Assembly (NCBI GenBank): GCA_035048485.1
Contig: CM068582.1
Span: 12,221,501 to 12,285,500, forward strand
DNA: 64,000 nt
Origin: Pteria penguin
Lineage: Eukaryota > Mollusca > Bivalvia > Pterioida > Pteriidae
Reading direction: 5' to 3'
Each line of letters begins with the position of its first letter. The first letter of the stretch is position 1. A model generated the notes under the pieces. That model was not told where the DNA came from, made no database searches, and saw nothing but the letters and a program-made list of their open reading frames with translations. Of the stretch, positions 1-52,500 are shown one piece after another. The position numbers were made by a program, and so were the translations under genes.

Positions 1-39
1 TTTTCACCCCTTACATGGATATATATAATATTTCACAAA

Positions 40-595
40 TTTCTTGCTCAGGATGCATGAATGTGCCATGACCTTGATACAAGGTCATATCTGTAAGATC
101 AAAGTCCCAGTGCATATCATGGGTAAGTCTATATGAATAATGTTTCACAGAATTTTTTGCCCAAGACCCAAGTTTTGGTCAAGGTCACAATACATATGAT
201 CAGTGATTCCCTGACTGGCCCATAATTTTTAACTCCTTGCATGAATTTGAATCATATTTAATAGGATTATTGCCCGGGTCCATAGGGTGTGTCATGACTT
301 TGAATCATATCTGAAAGATCAAGGTCATAGTGCTTATTTAAGGTAAATCTTTTTCCAATTCGTAACTTTTTACTGCCAGCATGGATTTAAAAAAAATATC
401 CTACAGATTGTTGCTATGGATGCAAGGAAGTGTCATGATCTTGAACCACGGTCATATTTGTAAAGTGAAGGTCACAGTGCTGATGTACAGTAAATCCTTG
501 CCCAAGCCTTAACTTTCATACTGCCTGCATTTATATTTCACAAAATTTTTGCCCAGGTCCCAAAGGTGTGCTATGACTTTGAACCAAGGTAAAAT
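40..595. repeat. dispersed repeat, 'caaggtcacagtgc' type
   Basis: Four or five degenerate units of about 110-130 bp with 'gtgtcatgaccttgaacyaaggtcatatttgtaaggtcaaggtcacagtgc', the same family as 18.76-20.2 kb. Nothing coding is seen. Confidence 0.7.
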
Positions 596-1062
596 TTCAT
601 TATTAGCATTATCTTTTTGCTTCTTTAATGACATCAAGTAGAAAAATAGTAGGGAAGGGATTTCGAAGCCTTTATTAAGGGGGAAAGGAAATTTCTCTAT
701 ACAATCACTACTTAACCCTTCTTCAATTAGATGGAGAGTTCTTGGTTCAAATCCCAGTCTGGTTATCAATTTGTCACCCTGGTTGTTACAGAATTAGAAG
801 TTCAATTAATTCTTTTCAGTTAACAACTTGGTGTTATGTCAAGGTCACTGTAAGAGGAGGTGTTTCATTTGTGAGGTTTTACCAGGTAATCTGGTGATTT
901 ATATTTGCCAACAAGGGGAGGAATGTCACAGCATATTGGGATTGTGGACTGAGTTGGTAGTACATCTGCACAATATGTGGAGAGTTGGAAAATTTACAAG
1001 TTTTCATGGCATCATATACTGAGAATTCTTGCATTCAGCCGTAGTCTGTCTAATGATTTTAC

Positions 1063-1182
1063 CTCGTCATTAACTGTTAACCCCCTTGACTTGGCATGTT
1101 CTCTGTCATCTCGATGTAATTTGTTGTTGTAGCCTATCTCTTTCCTGAACAGCCTCTCGTATGTTGATCTTGGATACCTGTC
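1063..1182 (-). CDS. CFAP90: CFAP90-like (C5orf49-like) internal exon
   Basis: On the minus strand this 120-nt exon has an acceptor (ttatag) before 1182 and a donor (GAG|gtaaaa) after 1063. It is phase 0 at both ends and reads 40 residues beginning DRYPRSTYERLF, with GYNNKLHRDDREHAKSRGL in the middle. From memory of the family, the GYN-x-x-LHRDDREHAKS block is the signature of CFAP90/C5orf49, a small protein of ciliary doublet microtubules. The exon joins in frame to the first exon at 3896-4045. The following exon, expected to carry the C-terminus, is not seen before the window edge. The family assignment is by recollection, not by search. Confidence 0.7.
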
Positions 1183-3895
1183 CTATAAATAGATCATCAA
1201 CATCTATTAAAATTCCATATCAGTATGTTTCTTACCTTTGACAAATTCTGTTTGTTAATGTAAATTCTAGAGAAAAAGTGTAGCTTTCCAAATAATCTTT
1301 TATACTGAGGTGATTGATTTTGCAAATACATCTGATAAGTAATTATACATGTCAAAGCAATAGTTATAATATCAATGACCAGAAGAAAGAATATATGTAA
1401 AAATTTTCAATTAAGTACAGTACCTGTTGTTAATGTTATTAATTGTGACCTCAAACAATTATGTAATTTTTGTATGTCCCTTCATTAGAACTGAACTGAA
1501 CTTCCAAAGAATTAGTATATGACATGTTCGTCATTTAATGTCACATACCTACCCAAAGGGTAGATAACTCTATATTATAAAAACATCCAAGGGTCCTATA
1601 TATATTACAACCAGGCATTTTTTGTCCAGAATTTAAGTCTACCGACCGTTTATTTCGTTCGGCTATTTTGCAATTCCCATCCAATGTTCATCACTGTATT
1701 ACCTATTTTGGAGCACTTTGTATAATTGTTAACAACTTAATCATACATGCATTTATTGTTAGTTCATTCTCTAAAGCTTTGAATAAAAAGCTATACTCTA
1801 ATTTTAAGTAAATGTAGTTCTCTGAACTACTTCATATTATCAGTTAATCTGATGTTAATGTAAGTATAAATTTACCAGTATATATGTATTAATTTCATGC
1901 ACTCATAAAATAAACATCTATATAAAACTCTAGATGTTAATATTCTTTGTACTTGTTGCATTAAAACTAACTGCTTTACAGATCTCCGCATGCTATATTA
2001 CACATTCATGAACATTAATAAACAATTTTTATGAATCTTGCAAATTATTTGAAAAAAAAGAATCCTAATTTCTAATCATAATTTAATTCAGAATCAATGT
2101 ATTTAACATTATACAGGTTATGATTACTTTATATTGTACTTAATTCATTATAATATATACTTCTTATAATTTTAGGAGTTGATGACTTTTTCCACAAAGT
2201 AGCAAGATGGTGATGTATTTGTGAATAATAAGCACATCTGAACGTAAATACATTTGAATAATATGATACATAATTGAAAAAATGAGTGTGTAATAATGGA
2301 CAGAAAAACATCCAAGCTAGATAGATTCATTCATTAATTATTACTTATTTTCAATAGGTATAAAATACATAGAGCAATTAATACAAATAATTTTACAATT
2401 CCACAATTATATTGGAGATGCAAAACACATTCCCAGTCACCATGCAAACATATTGCATATCGTTTATCTGGCTTCTATTAATTCTTTATTATGTACATCC
2501 TCCAAAGCATGCAAACTTCAAACACATGAATAACATACAATAACATCTCAAGTATGCTCTAAATTCTATATACATGTACATACTCAAGTAGTATTAATGA
2601 TTCAGACCATTTTATATATATATATTTTTATACATAAATATAAAAAACTGAAAAAGTTGGAAATTGGCATTATTTTATTTAACATGTGTCTTTTAATTTA
2701 ATGTTTTTGATTAAAAATCATTACCGAGATTTTATCTATAAAAAAAGCACTTAAATTTATAAAAGCAAGAGGGATTATTCTGTTCATTTTTAAAGACAGA
2801 AACTTAGTTTTTTGGCCATTTTCAGTGAAAGAATTTTCTCGTTGAATTTTTTTGAGAGAATTCTAAATATTATGAGAGAATCTCTCAATTTCACAGTCCA
2901 AAATTATCTCTGCAATTAAAAGGATCAATCAATATACTGGTAACAGTTATCTACTTGAGTATGACATCATAATTTTCAGTCTTTCAACTGATCTATGATA
3001 AAGCAGCATTCTGAACACATTTTACCTCAGACCTGGGTTGCTCTACAAGCTGTAATAAATTCAGTTGATAATAATTTACCCAATACTGAGAGACTCTATT
3101 TGGATTACAATACATTAAATTCACGCCTTAAGCATTTTGTTAGTTTTCCATTTATTCAAATTCATTTTTTTTTCTTCTCAACTTATTTTGTAATATCACA
3201 TAAAGAATTTTTGAATTCAGAAAAAAAGTATATATAAATACATGTACTTTCGTAAATATATAATGCAGGGGATAGTATATATGGAAGTAAAATTAATGAC
3301 GAAAAAATACTTTCTGATTTAATTTTAAAGGCAAATGAATTTCAAGTATGACATACTATATGCAGTCATGAATATATGAAGTATAATGCCTCAACCTATG
3401 ACTTACTATTCATAACAGAAGGAAAACAACAGCAACAGGGCAAAAGTTATAACAATAAACAATGAGTTACGAATGATAGACCTATACAAAGATGTCCACA
3501 ATATTCAAGAAGTTCAAAGCTTAAACGGTAAGAGCCACAAGTTGGCACAAACAGCTGAAATTAGATCCTGTTAATATGTTTAAATAGAAATCTTTCTATA
3601 TTTTATATGATTTACAAAATACAGTTACAAACAATGTACTAAATTCTAAATCTATACTTGATTCAATAGAAAGGATTTGTATATTGTTTCCAGTTAACAC
3701 GACACTAGATATTTTCAAAATCGGCAAAAATGATCACAAATGTACAGTAAATTGAGTACTGGAAGTAATTTTTAATCTGATTTTTATAGCAGTTTCATTT
3801 TACTGCATTTCATGACATGTATGATAATAATGACGTTTGATGTACTCTACACTGACTGAAGATCACATGTATGTACCACGTCCAGAATTACTTAC
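1183..3895 (-). other. CFAP90: intron of the CFAP90-like gene
   Basis: AT-rich, no convincing ORF; short tracts of (TA)n and poly-T only. Confidence 0.6.
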
Positions 3896-4045
3896 ATTCT
3901 TTGGTGTATTGAAGACAGTTCGATCTGGAGGATCTTCTCGTTCTGTTGGTACAAAGGAATAAGCTGACAGCTCACATGGTCTTCCTTTAAGGGTAAAGGA
4001 ATTCGTTGGAGTTTGTACATTTAGTGTTTGTGGTGGTTGCGCCAT
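3896..4045 (-). CDS. CFAP90: CFAP90-like (C5orf49-like) first coding exon
   Basis: An ATG at 4045 opens 50 codons and ends at a good donor (AAGAAT|gtaagt), phase 0, matching the acceptor of the 1063-1182 exon. The peptide contains CELSAYSFVPTEREDPPDR, resembling the LSAYSYIP-x-R-x-x-P block I associate with CFAP90. The product would be a ciliary/axonemal microtubule inner protein. The intervening intron is 2.7 kb. The start lies about 50 bp from a plus-strand ATGGCGGA box and ETS-like sites, so the gene appears to share a promoter region with the rightward gene RSPRY1. The gene is incomplete here because its 3' end lies left of the window. The exon structure is clear; the name is moderately sure. 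Confidence 0.7.
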
Positions 4046-4320
4046 GTTTGATTACATTAGATTCAATATGGCGGACGCGCCACTTCCGTTGTCAGGTGCC
4101 CGTGTCTGTACAAAGAACAAGAATTAATAATATCTCAGCCTTTTTGTTGAAGCCATAAATAATTGTGCCTATAAAATATTCATTCCTTCGATTTAATATA
4201 ACATAGAATAGCACATTTACCCACAATGCATTTCGGTCAACACAAAATTCAATATGGAAGTCAGAACAGCAATGATATGCCAAATTTACTTCCTGACGCG
4301 GAACTCTGATTTTGTTTTGG
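4046..4320. promoter_or_regulatory. probable bidirectional promoter
   Basis: A short CpG-bearing stretch in an AT-rich region. It contains ATGGCGGAC near 4069 (YY1-like), acttccg near 4083 and acttcctgacg near 4287 (both ETS-like). It sits directly upstream of the minus-strand CFAP90-like start. The next plus-strand gene is RSPRY1, whose non-coding first exon could begin here; that exon is not visible from sequence alone. Confidence 0.4.
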
Positions 4321-4664
4321 TATAAAAAGTTAACTTATAATTATATGCAGTATATAGAGAATAGCTTTTGAGAAAATCGACTGTCATACCCAAGCAACAT
4401 GGTTATCTATAGCTTTCTTATGTCTGCATGTGTCTAGTACAGGTAGTGAGTTACTGCCAATGCTACAGTGCTAGTGGAACTGGCTATGATCAGTTGACAC
4501 TTGACAGGAAATGGTATCCACGGCCACTAACGTTATTGCATTATGGCAAATAATTTTAGTAATACATCTTTTGGATGAGCTGTTATCATATACAGAAAAT
4601 TTTCCTGTATTTTCATGCGCATTAACAAACACTTGTGACATAACCTGAACACTTTATGCACAGG

Positions 4665-4935
4665 AATGAACTAGCTCAGTTGAAAGTGTGTTAGGATTGA
4701 TGCTCATATGTCATGGGTTTGATTCCCACCAATGGCTTGACAGTGTACATTTTTAAAATAAGATGGTGAAGTCATTGTAGATGATGATACAATATATATA
4801 TGATTCTTTAAGATCCTGGATTTTTCTTATGTACAATGTCCTGTCGCAGCGGTTGATTTAATTTCTGTAATTTCTGTGTAATGCATCAGGCAGATGCCAT
4901 CATCATATGAATGAAATAATCTTAATGTGATGTAA
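4665..4935 (+). mobile_element. decayed SINE, family A
   Basis: A tRNA-like head (agctcagttg...gggtttgattcccacc), then 'aatgcatcaggcagatgccatcatcatatgaatgaaataatc...tgatgtaaattt', as in the better copies at 42.4 and 33.0 kb. Confidence 0.7.
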
Positions 4936-7069
4936 ATTTATAATATATATATATATAATATAAGATATGATAAGTAAAATAGACTTACTGTGTGAAATAT
5001 AGAACTATCATAAAATTTTACTATTCATTTAAGAGACTTTAATGTCATGTTGCAGAGTATAAATAATACTTGGGATTGGGGCATTTGACTTCATTGGGAG
5101 AAAATACTCCTAATCTAGAGAAAAACCCAAGTTTCTTCATACAAAGTTTTAACAGTTATTTTTTTCATTGAAAAAATATAGCATTTTACATTTTTACATT
5201 AAAAAATGTGACAATAAAGGATCATATATCCTATCCTTTTCAGGTTTAAGGTTTCACAGGAGGGGAAAATCACTAAATTTGGAGGTTTCTTTTTGCAAAA
5301 AATTGAGTCGGGATCTTCTGCATTAATTGTAGCTCTTTTCATGTACAAGTACCACCACTTAATCAAAAATTCAGATTTTTTGTTCAGTCGATGCAATTTA
5401 ATTTTTTCCAATCAGGGAATTTTCTCTCTAATGTAAATTGTCCGACCAGGAAATATATTTATCCTTCTCACTGCTTTATTTTCGTTTACGTTTCACAAAA
5501 TTTGTGCAGTATTCAGTCAGTCAGATGTACGTTCAAACATGTGTAAACTCCAATATATACAAATAGAAGATATGCAAATGATTAAGTAGATGTATTTTAA
5601 AATCATATCTCATCTCAAAGTTTTGACATGTTACTCCATTTATCATGTGTTTTCTTTTTGTTATTCTTCTTTGCGTAAAACACACTCGCAGCGATTGGGA
5701 TAACTTTTTTCTCAATGTGTCAAATGGCCCCTTGAATTTCATTTTAATGAGCCATTTCAAATTCTAATGAGCCATTTGTAAATTTCAATGCGCTAAGGGC
5801 ATTTCTAGACACAGACAAATGCCAAAGTGATCCTCGCATTTTTACCACCTTCTTTGCATAATCTATAGTACATTTTATTCTCATTTATGAAAGAAAAAAG
5901 AGGAGTTACTGGCTCAGTTATGTGGCAGAAGTACCCATGGAGCTATACAATATAAAACCCAAGGTCAAATTTTCAGCCAGTTCTTTTGAAATTTACATTG
6001 AAAACTAGAGCTAAGTTTGTTGTTATTGCCATCAAGTTAATTATGTTGATTGACCAAGGTCCTAGGTGGATCAGTTGACAACGCTGAGTTGTCAACATGC
6101 AATTCTCAATTAGTTTCTGTAATTGTTTTATGATGAGGATCATCAATGCTAGCTCAACCACCGAAACATAATTTCTGTTTCCCCTTTATCAGGCTTTAAT
6201 ACCTTCTTCGGGGGCATCTCCACATGCAGCGCTGTATGCTCTGTCACTGATAGGAGAAAAATGTATTATGCTTTGCTCAAAGATAGACTCTTTATATTTT
6301 AAATAATCCTAACATTACAAGCATTGTTACAACCAAAACAATCAATGAACGCTTACTCAAGCAACAAGCAATTTCAAGCTACACAATGACACAGACAGAC
6401 ATGGAACAAGAACTATAAAAATATTGATACTAATTAAAACAGAGCCTGATTTCACTTAAAAATGAATGCATGCTTGAGGGGCCGCTAGACGGCAAAGATT
6501 GCCCCATTTTTATGATTAATAGGGCATGTGGTTATCCCAATCCCTGCACAACATTGACCATTACATGTCTATATTAAGTTGCATGTCATGGCAGGGATTC
6601 CTGGATAAAATTTTAGAAGAGTTTTCAACTGATTAAAATCATGTACATGTTGAAGTTTATTTTAAATACTCATTTAAATATGGTATTCTCAGGCCAGTGA
6701 TTCAAGATGATTTTGATATTAATCACCGTCATGCAGTTGAAACCAGTTAAACCCTGCAAACTTCACCCTATTTTTTCTTTTACATTTATTTAATCTACTT
6801 TTATTGAAGACTTGAGCCTATAAAGTTTGTTCACTTGTTTTGTCATTTTTTTTGTATTGTAAAATATGAAAAGAATTGGAAACATGACACTCACAACAAT
6901 GTACTGTAGTGGACATTCATGGACCCCTGCAAAGCAATGTTGTCATACCAGGTACCTAAATAGTGTAAGAATCTACTGTTTGGCTGACGACATCTACAGT
7001 GAATGCCCAGTGTATACAGATGACACAAAATATTTCAGCATTGCACACCTGAATGTGGAATAACTCTGT

Positions 7070-7968
7070 GTAGAAAGTGTGACATCCACACAACATAAGA
7101 TTAAGGGTACAGTAACACGTTGTAGAAAGTGTTACAGCCAAATATCATCAGAACAGGGGCATAAGAACACTGTATAGAAAGAGTCACAGCCACACAGCAT
7201 CGGTTCAGGGTATTTATAATACTGTATGTAAAATGTCACAGCCATACAGCATCAGACCAGAGGTATAATGACACTGTATACAAAGTGTCACAGCTACACA
7301 GCATCAGATTAGAGGTATAATAACACTGTAGAGAATGTGTCACAACCACACAACTTCTGTTCAGGGTTATACCAGTAATACCTCAGTATAGAAAGTGTCG
7401 CAGCCAAACAACATCAGCACAGAGGTATGATAACACCATGTAGAAAGTGTCACAACCATACAACATCAGATCAGGGTTATAATAACACTGTATAGAATGT
7501 GTCACAACCACACTGCATCAGGACAGGGTTATAATAACACTATATAGAAAGTGTCACAACCATACAACAGCAGATCAGGGTATTAATAACACTATATAGA
7601 ATGTGTCACAGCCATACAACTTCAGTTCAGGGTTATAATACCTCAGTATAGAAAGTGTCAACGCCATAGTGTCCCAACCATACAACATCAGTACAGGGTT
7701 ATAATAACACTGTATAGAAAGTGTCACAACCATACAACATCAGATCAGGGTTATAATAACACTGTATAGATTGTGTCACAGCCACACAGCATCAGGACAG
7801 GGTTATAATAACACTGTATAGAATGTGTCACAACCATACAACATCAGTTCAGGGTTATAATAACACTGTATAGAATGTGTCACAGCCACACAGCATCAGG
7901 ACAGGGTTATAATAACACTGTATAGAATGTGTCACAGCCTCACAGCATCAGGACAGGGATACGATAGC
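7070..7968 (+). repeat. 52-bp minisatellite, about 17 units
   Basis: Unit like 'ggttataataacactgtat' + 'agaatgtgtcacagcc' + 'acacagcatcaggaca'. Successive unit starts at 7801, 7853 and 7905 show a 52-bp period. Right-hand units are nearly identical, left-hand ones more diverged. Lies upstream of RSPRY1 coding exon 1. Confidence 0.9.
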
Positions 7969-7979
7969 ACTCAATCTAA

Positions 7980-8062
7980 TTTAACATCATATCTTTTCAT
8001 ATCTCTACGCTGGAAAAGCATAGCCATATGAAAAGATCTGATTTCAATTAAATTATGATATA
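7980..8062. repeat. imperfect hairpin
   Basis: 'aatttaacatcatatcttttcatat' and 'atatgaaaagatctgatttc...aaattatgat' are inverted with respect to each other around a short loop. Confidence 0.5.
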
Positions 8063-8388
8063 GTAACTTTGTGTAGAGAGGGTCTTCAAATCAGGACTAT
8101 ATTAGCAAGAGGCCGAAGCCTTCTCATGTAACTTTTTATGATATGATGCAATACAAAAGTGTAAACTAGGATAGTATATGTTGGAATGTTAGTTGAAATT
8201 TACTCAGTTATTTAAAATCGGCTTATATATAGTACTGATAAATATATTTGTATTCTTGGTGGAACAATGACAATGATTTTTTCTTGACTGTATGATTTGA
8301 ATGTTTAAAAGCTGTGACGTACTAGTATAATCAACCAAGTTTGACATGATGTATGATATGTTTATTCATATATTTTTTACTTTTTCAG

Positions 8389-8514
8389 GTTTAATCTGCA
8401 CAGAAATTAATTCCTGGATTCAGCAGCTTGATGACGAAGATAAACTCAACTCCCTGTTATAAACAGATGAAATAAGATGAGGTCACAGAAATTACTTTTA
8501 TATGATTGTCTGGA
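8389..8514 (+). promoter_or_regulatory. RSPRY1: RSPRY1 5' UTR part of exon with uORFs
   Basis: A pyrimidine-rich acceptor (ttttttactttttcag) ends at 8388, so this exon is not the transcript start and a non-coding exon must lie further left. Before the annotated ATG at 8515 there are three upstream ORFs: 8431-8475 (15 codons with stop), 8477-8518 (14 codons, its TGA overlapping the start ATGA), and 8502-8543 (14 codons, running across the start). They would depress initiation at 8515. Confidence 0.6.
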
Positions 8515-49527
<41,013 letters not shown>

Positions 49528-52500
49528 CACTGAAATTTAACTTAGAACATTTTATCTGATTGGAAATACAAATGTGTATTTTTACTGTCTATTTTTAAGA
49601 AAAAAAAATCATGAGTTACCTCTCTTTGCTCTGTGGTCATAGAGTGTACAGGATGGAAATATGAGTGCTTTTATCTTACAACTAAAAAAGTCTTCTTGTA
49701 GTACAATTCACAAAAAAAATTTCAGAATTCTGCTGTCGTGCTTATTTTGGTAACATTCTAGTTCGCAAGGAATGATTATTATTTATGTCCTTTTTTTAAA
49801 AGCAAAATGGTAAAAGGGTTTATGTTTAAATTTGAAAACTTTCCTTTTTTAGTGTTTGTTTTACTTTATATATTGGCATTCCAAAAATTTTATTTCCTCA
49901 CATATTTTCTTGTTAAACTGGTCTTAATCATATATGTGCATTAACTTCACTCTCCTTTTTTTCAACGGTAGAAATTTATTTTGGAAATTTTTTTTCTTCA
50001 ATCAAGTACACATTTAGCTGAATTGGGTCATAAAAGTACAAGATGCATTTCCATTATCCTTCATACACCTTCCTCCAATTTTACATTATGTAAGGGACAG
50101 TATCTGATATACGATACAAAGCAATAACTTCATATGAAAATCCCAGCAAATATTGATATGTCAAACATTAGGCCACTCAGATCATGTAAAATTGGACAGA
50201 GGTATATGACATGTATGGTGGAAAGAGAAAACACTGGAAATTCTAGATTTTCGTAATTAAATTGCTAAGGACCTGAAAGGCTGAACCAGCATAAATCAAT
50301 CAAAGAGGTGCTTGGCTCATAACTGAGAGGCCCCCTGTACAGTTTCAGCTGGTGACTCATCTGTGTTCTGGCTAAATTAGACAGTATAACCCAAGCTCCT
50401 GGGTCTCGGTAGATGTGGCAGATAGAGGACCTCTCATTGTTCTGGTGAATCCTTCGCATGGATCTGCATTTTTGTGCAATGCATCAGGCAGGTGCTGTCA
50501 ACATATAAGTGCAAACATTTTGGAGTGATGTTAAACTAGAGTAAACAAACAAACAAAACCTTGAAGTTTGAATGACTTTTCATGACTAATTAAAAATCCA
50601 CTGTTAAGCATTTTAGCGCAAAATACGACTATGATAATATCACGCAAGGTTGGACAAGTCGGACATTTGACTATGACGTCATAAGTATAACGATAAAAAG
50701 TCCGCCAAACATCACTTTTTATGCTGAAAAGTAGATCGATGTATTCTTGAAATGTGATGTTAACTGAAAGGCCAGGCACCTGCTGAAGGTTGCTTTTTCC
50801 CAGATACCTTGGTTTCTTCATGCACTAAACACTGTCATCAAATGCAAAATTCAGGATATACGATCATGGCATCCATGTTCTTGTGTAAGTTTAATCAAAT
50901 TCAAGCAAAAAGCCCGAAGTTGAAGTTTGTGACAAAAAAACGTAGACATTATATATCGCAGTTTGTAACTGTAGTCCTCATCTTGAAATGTAATTGTATT
51001 GGCACAGTCTGCAATAACTGCACGAAGGATCACGCTTATTCTTATCATCCATAAGTACTGCCAAAATGGAAATAATTTCTCCATTCATTTCTCCATTCAG
51101 TATTAGTTACAACTGTTTGGTAAGTTTCTGTAATCCTGGAAAGAATCTTTTGCTAAGTGGAAAACTCATAGATAGAATTCCTTTAGATTAGAACCACAAA
51201 CCTTACCAATTTAATTCATACAAACTCGCAAAAGGTATATTTGAAGGTATCTTTACACACTCTTTGAATAGGTAGAGTTAACCAAATCATACCATTTGTT
51301 AATTGTATCTCCATGTAGAAGAAGAGAGGTAACTCTTAATCAAAATGCTGAACTTATCTCCTCAAGGGCTTTCATTATCGAGTTTTTGTTTTCATATTGT
51401 GTTGTTTTGAGTTTTGACTTTTTAGCTTCATATATATATATGAATATGGCATGTTGTTTACATATCTAAGGCCAAACAAATTTAATATTTAGTTTCTCAG
51501 GCACTTTTTATCAAATTATGATGTTGCATGGAGGGAAAGTTTATTGTTACCCTGGGCAAGATCTGTACAGAGGTTATGTTCAGTTTAGGATCCCCTTTAA
51601 CTTGCTTGAGCATGGATGTGAGTTGAATGTTTTACAGAAAATGGAGGAGAAAAAAAAAGCAGATGCAGAAAATCTGGATAACTATATATGAAAACTTTTG
51701 TAACAAGTTCAGAGATACAGTAGTGTCTTAGAAACTAAATTTTAATTTTATTTTGCCTACGGAGATAATAATTGTTTGAAAAATGTGCTAGTACCAGGGG
51801 ACCAGAACACAAAGCATGTACCAGGTCATTAACTTTAATTATGGGTAACCGATACCATGACCTTTTAAGATTTACTTTGTATGTATTGCATCATATCTGT
51901 CCTCTGTAAACAAAAACAGCAGGACAAATATTGGACCATAATATGAGTTTTTATTAGTGTTATCTTCAAATTGTCAATGTTGTTTAAAAAAGACAAGTCT
52001 AAGTCCGGCATGAAAAGGGGGTGTCAGGATAGACACTGCCAAAATACTGGATGTTACTTGTGTTATATATGATGTTATCCTTGTTGTTAAATGAAGACCA
52101 GTCCAATGTTAACAGGGTGTATGATACCATAAAATGTTACTCCTCACCTTTAGGGCTGCATTTAAGATAAATTGAAGATAAACATAATAATGTTTGTGTT
52201 ACTATACTATTGTTCTTAGATTTTTATTGTACAAGATAATGTAATTTAGATATAATATAACTCTTACACTGTATCACATGGTTTGAACTCTGGTATACAA
52301 TATTTATATTGTTCCAAACACTGCTTCTGAAATCTTACACTCCGTACCCATTTTAAATGTTCCTGATACCCTCAACAGCCCTTTTATGAGTTTGAAATCT
52401 GTTGAAGATCAAATTTCTGTACTTTAAAATTGCAGAGTAAATTCCAAAATGTCAAATGTTAATCATACTTACTGAGGTTTTGAATCTGTTCATAGGGAAG

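Larger units (their letters stand above)
4321..8388 (+). other. region between promoter and RSPRY1 first coding exon
   Basis: Probably the 5' intron of RSPRY1. It contains a decayed SINE (4.67-4.93 kb) and a 52-bp minisatellite (7.07-7.97 kb). A GGCTCAG-less, AT-rich remainder shows no coding sequence. A non-coding first exon cannot be placed. Confidence 0.5.

Noticed and set aside
7070..7968. CRISPR-like regular repeats
   Set aside because: The repeats have no distinct spacers, and the locus is animal nuclear DNA with introns.
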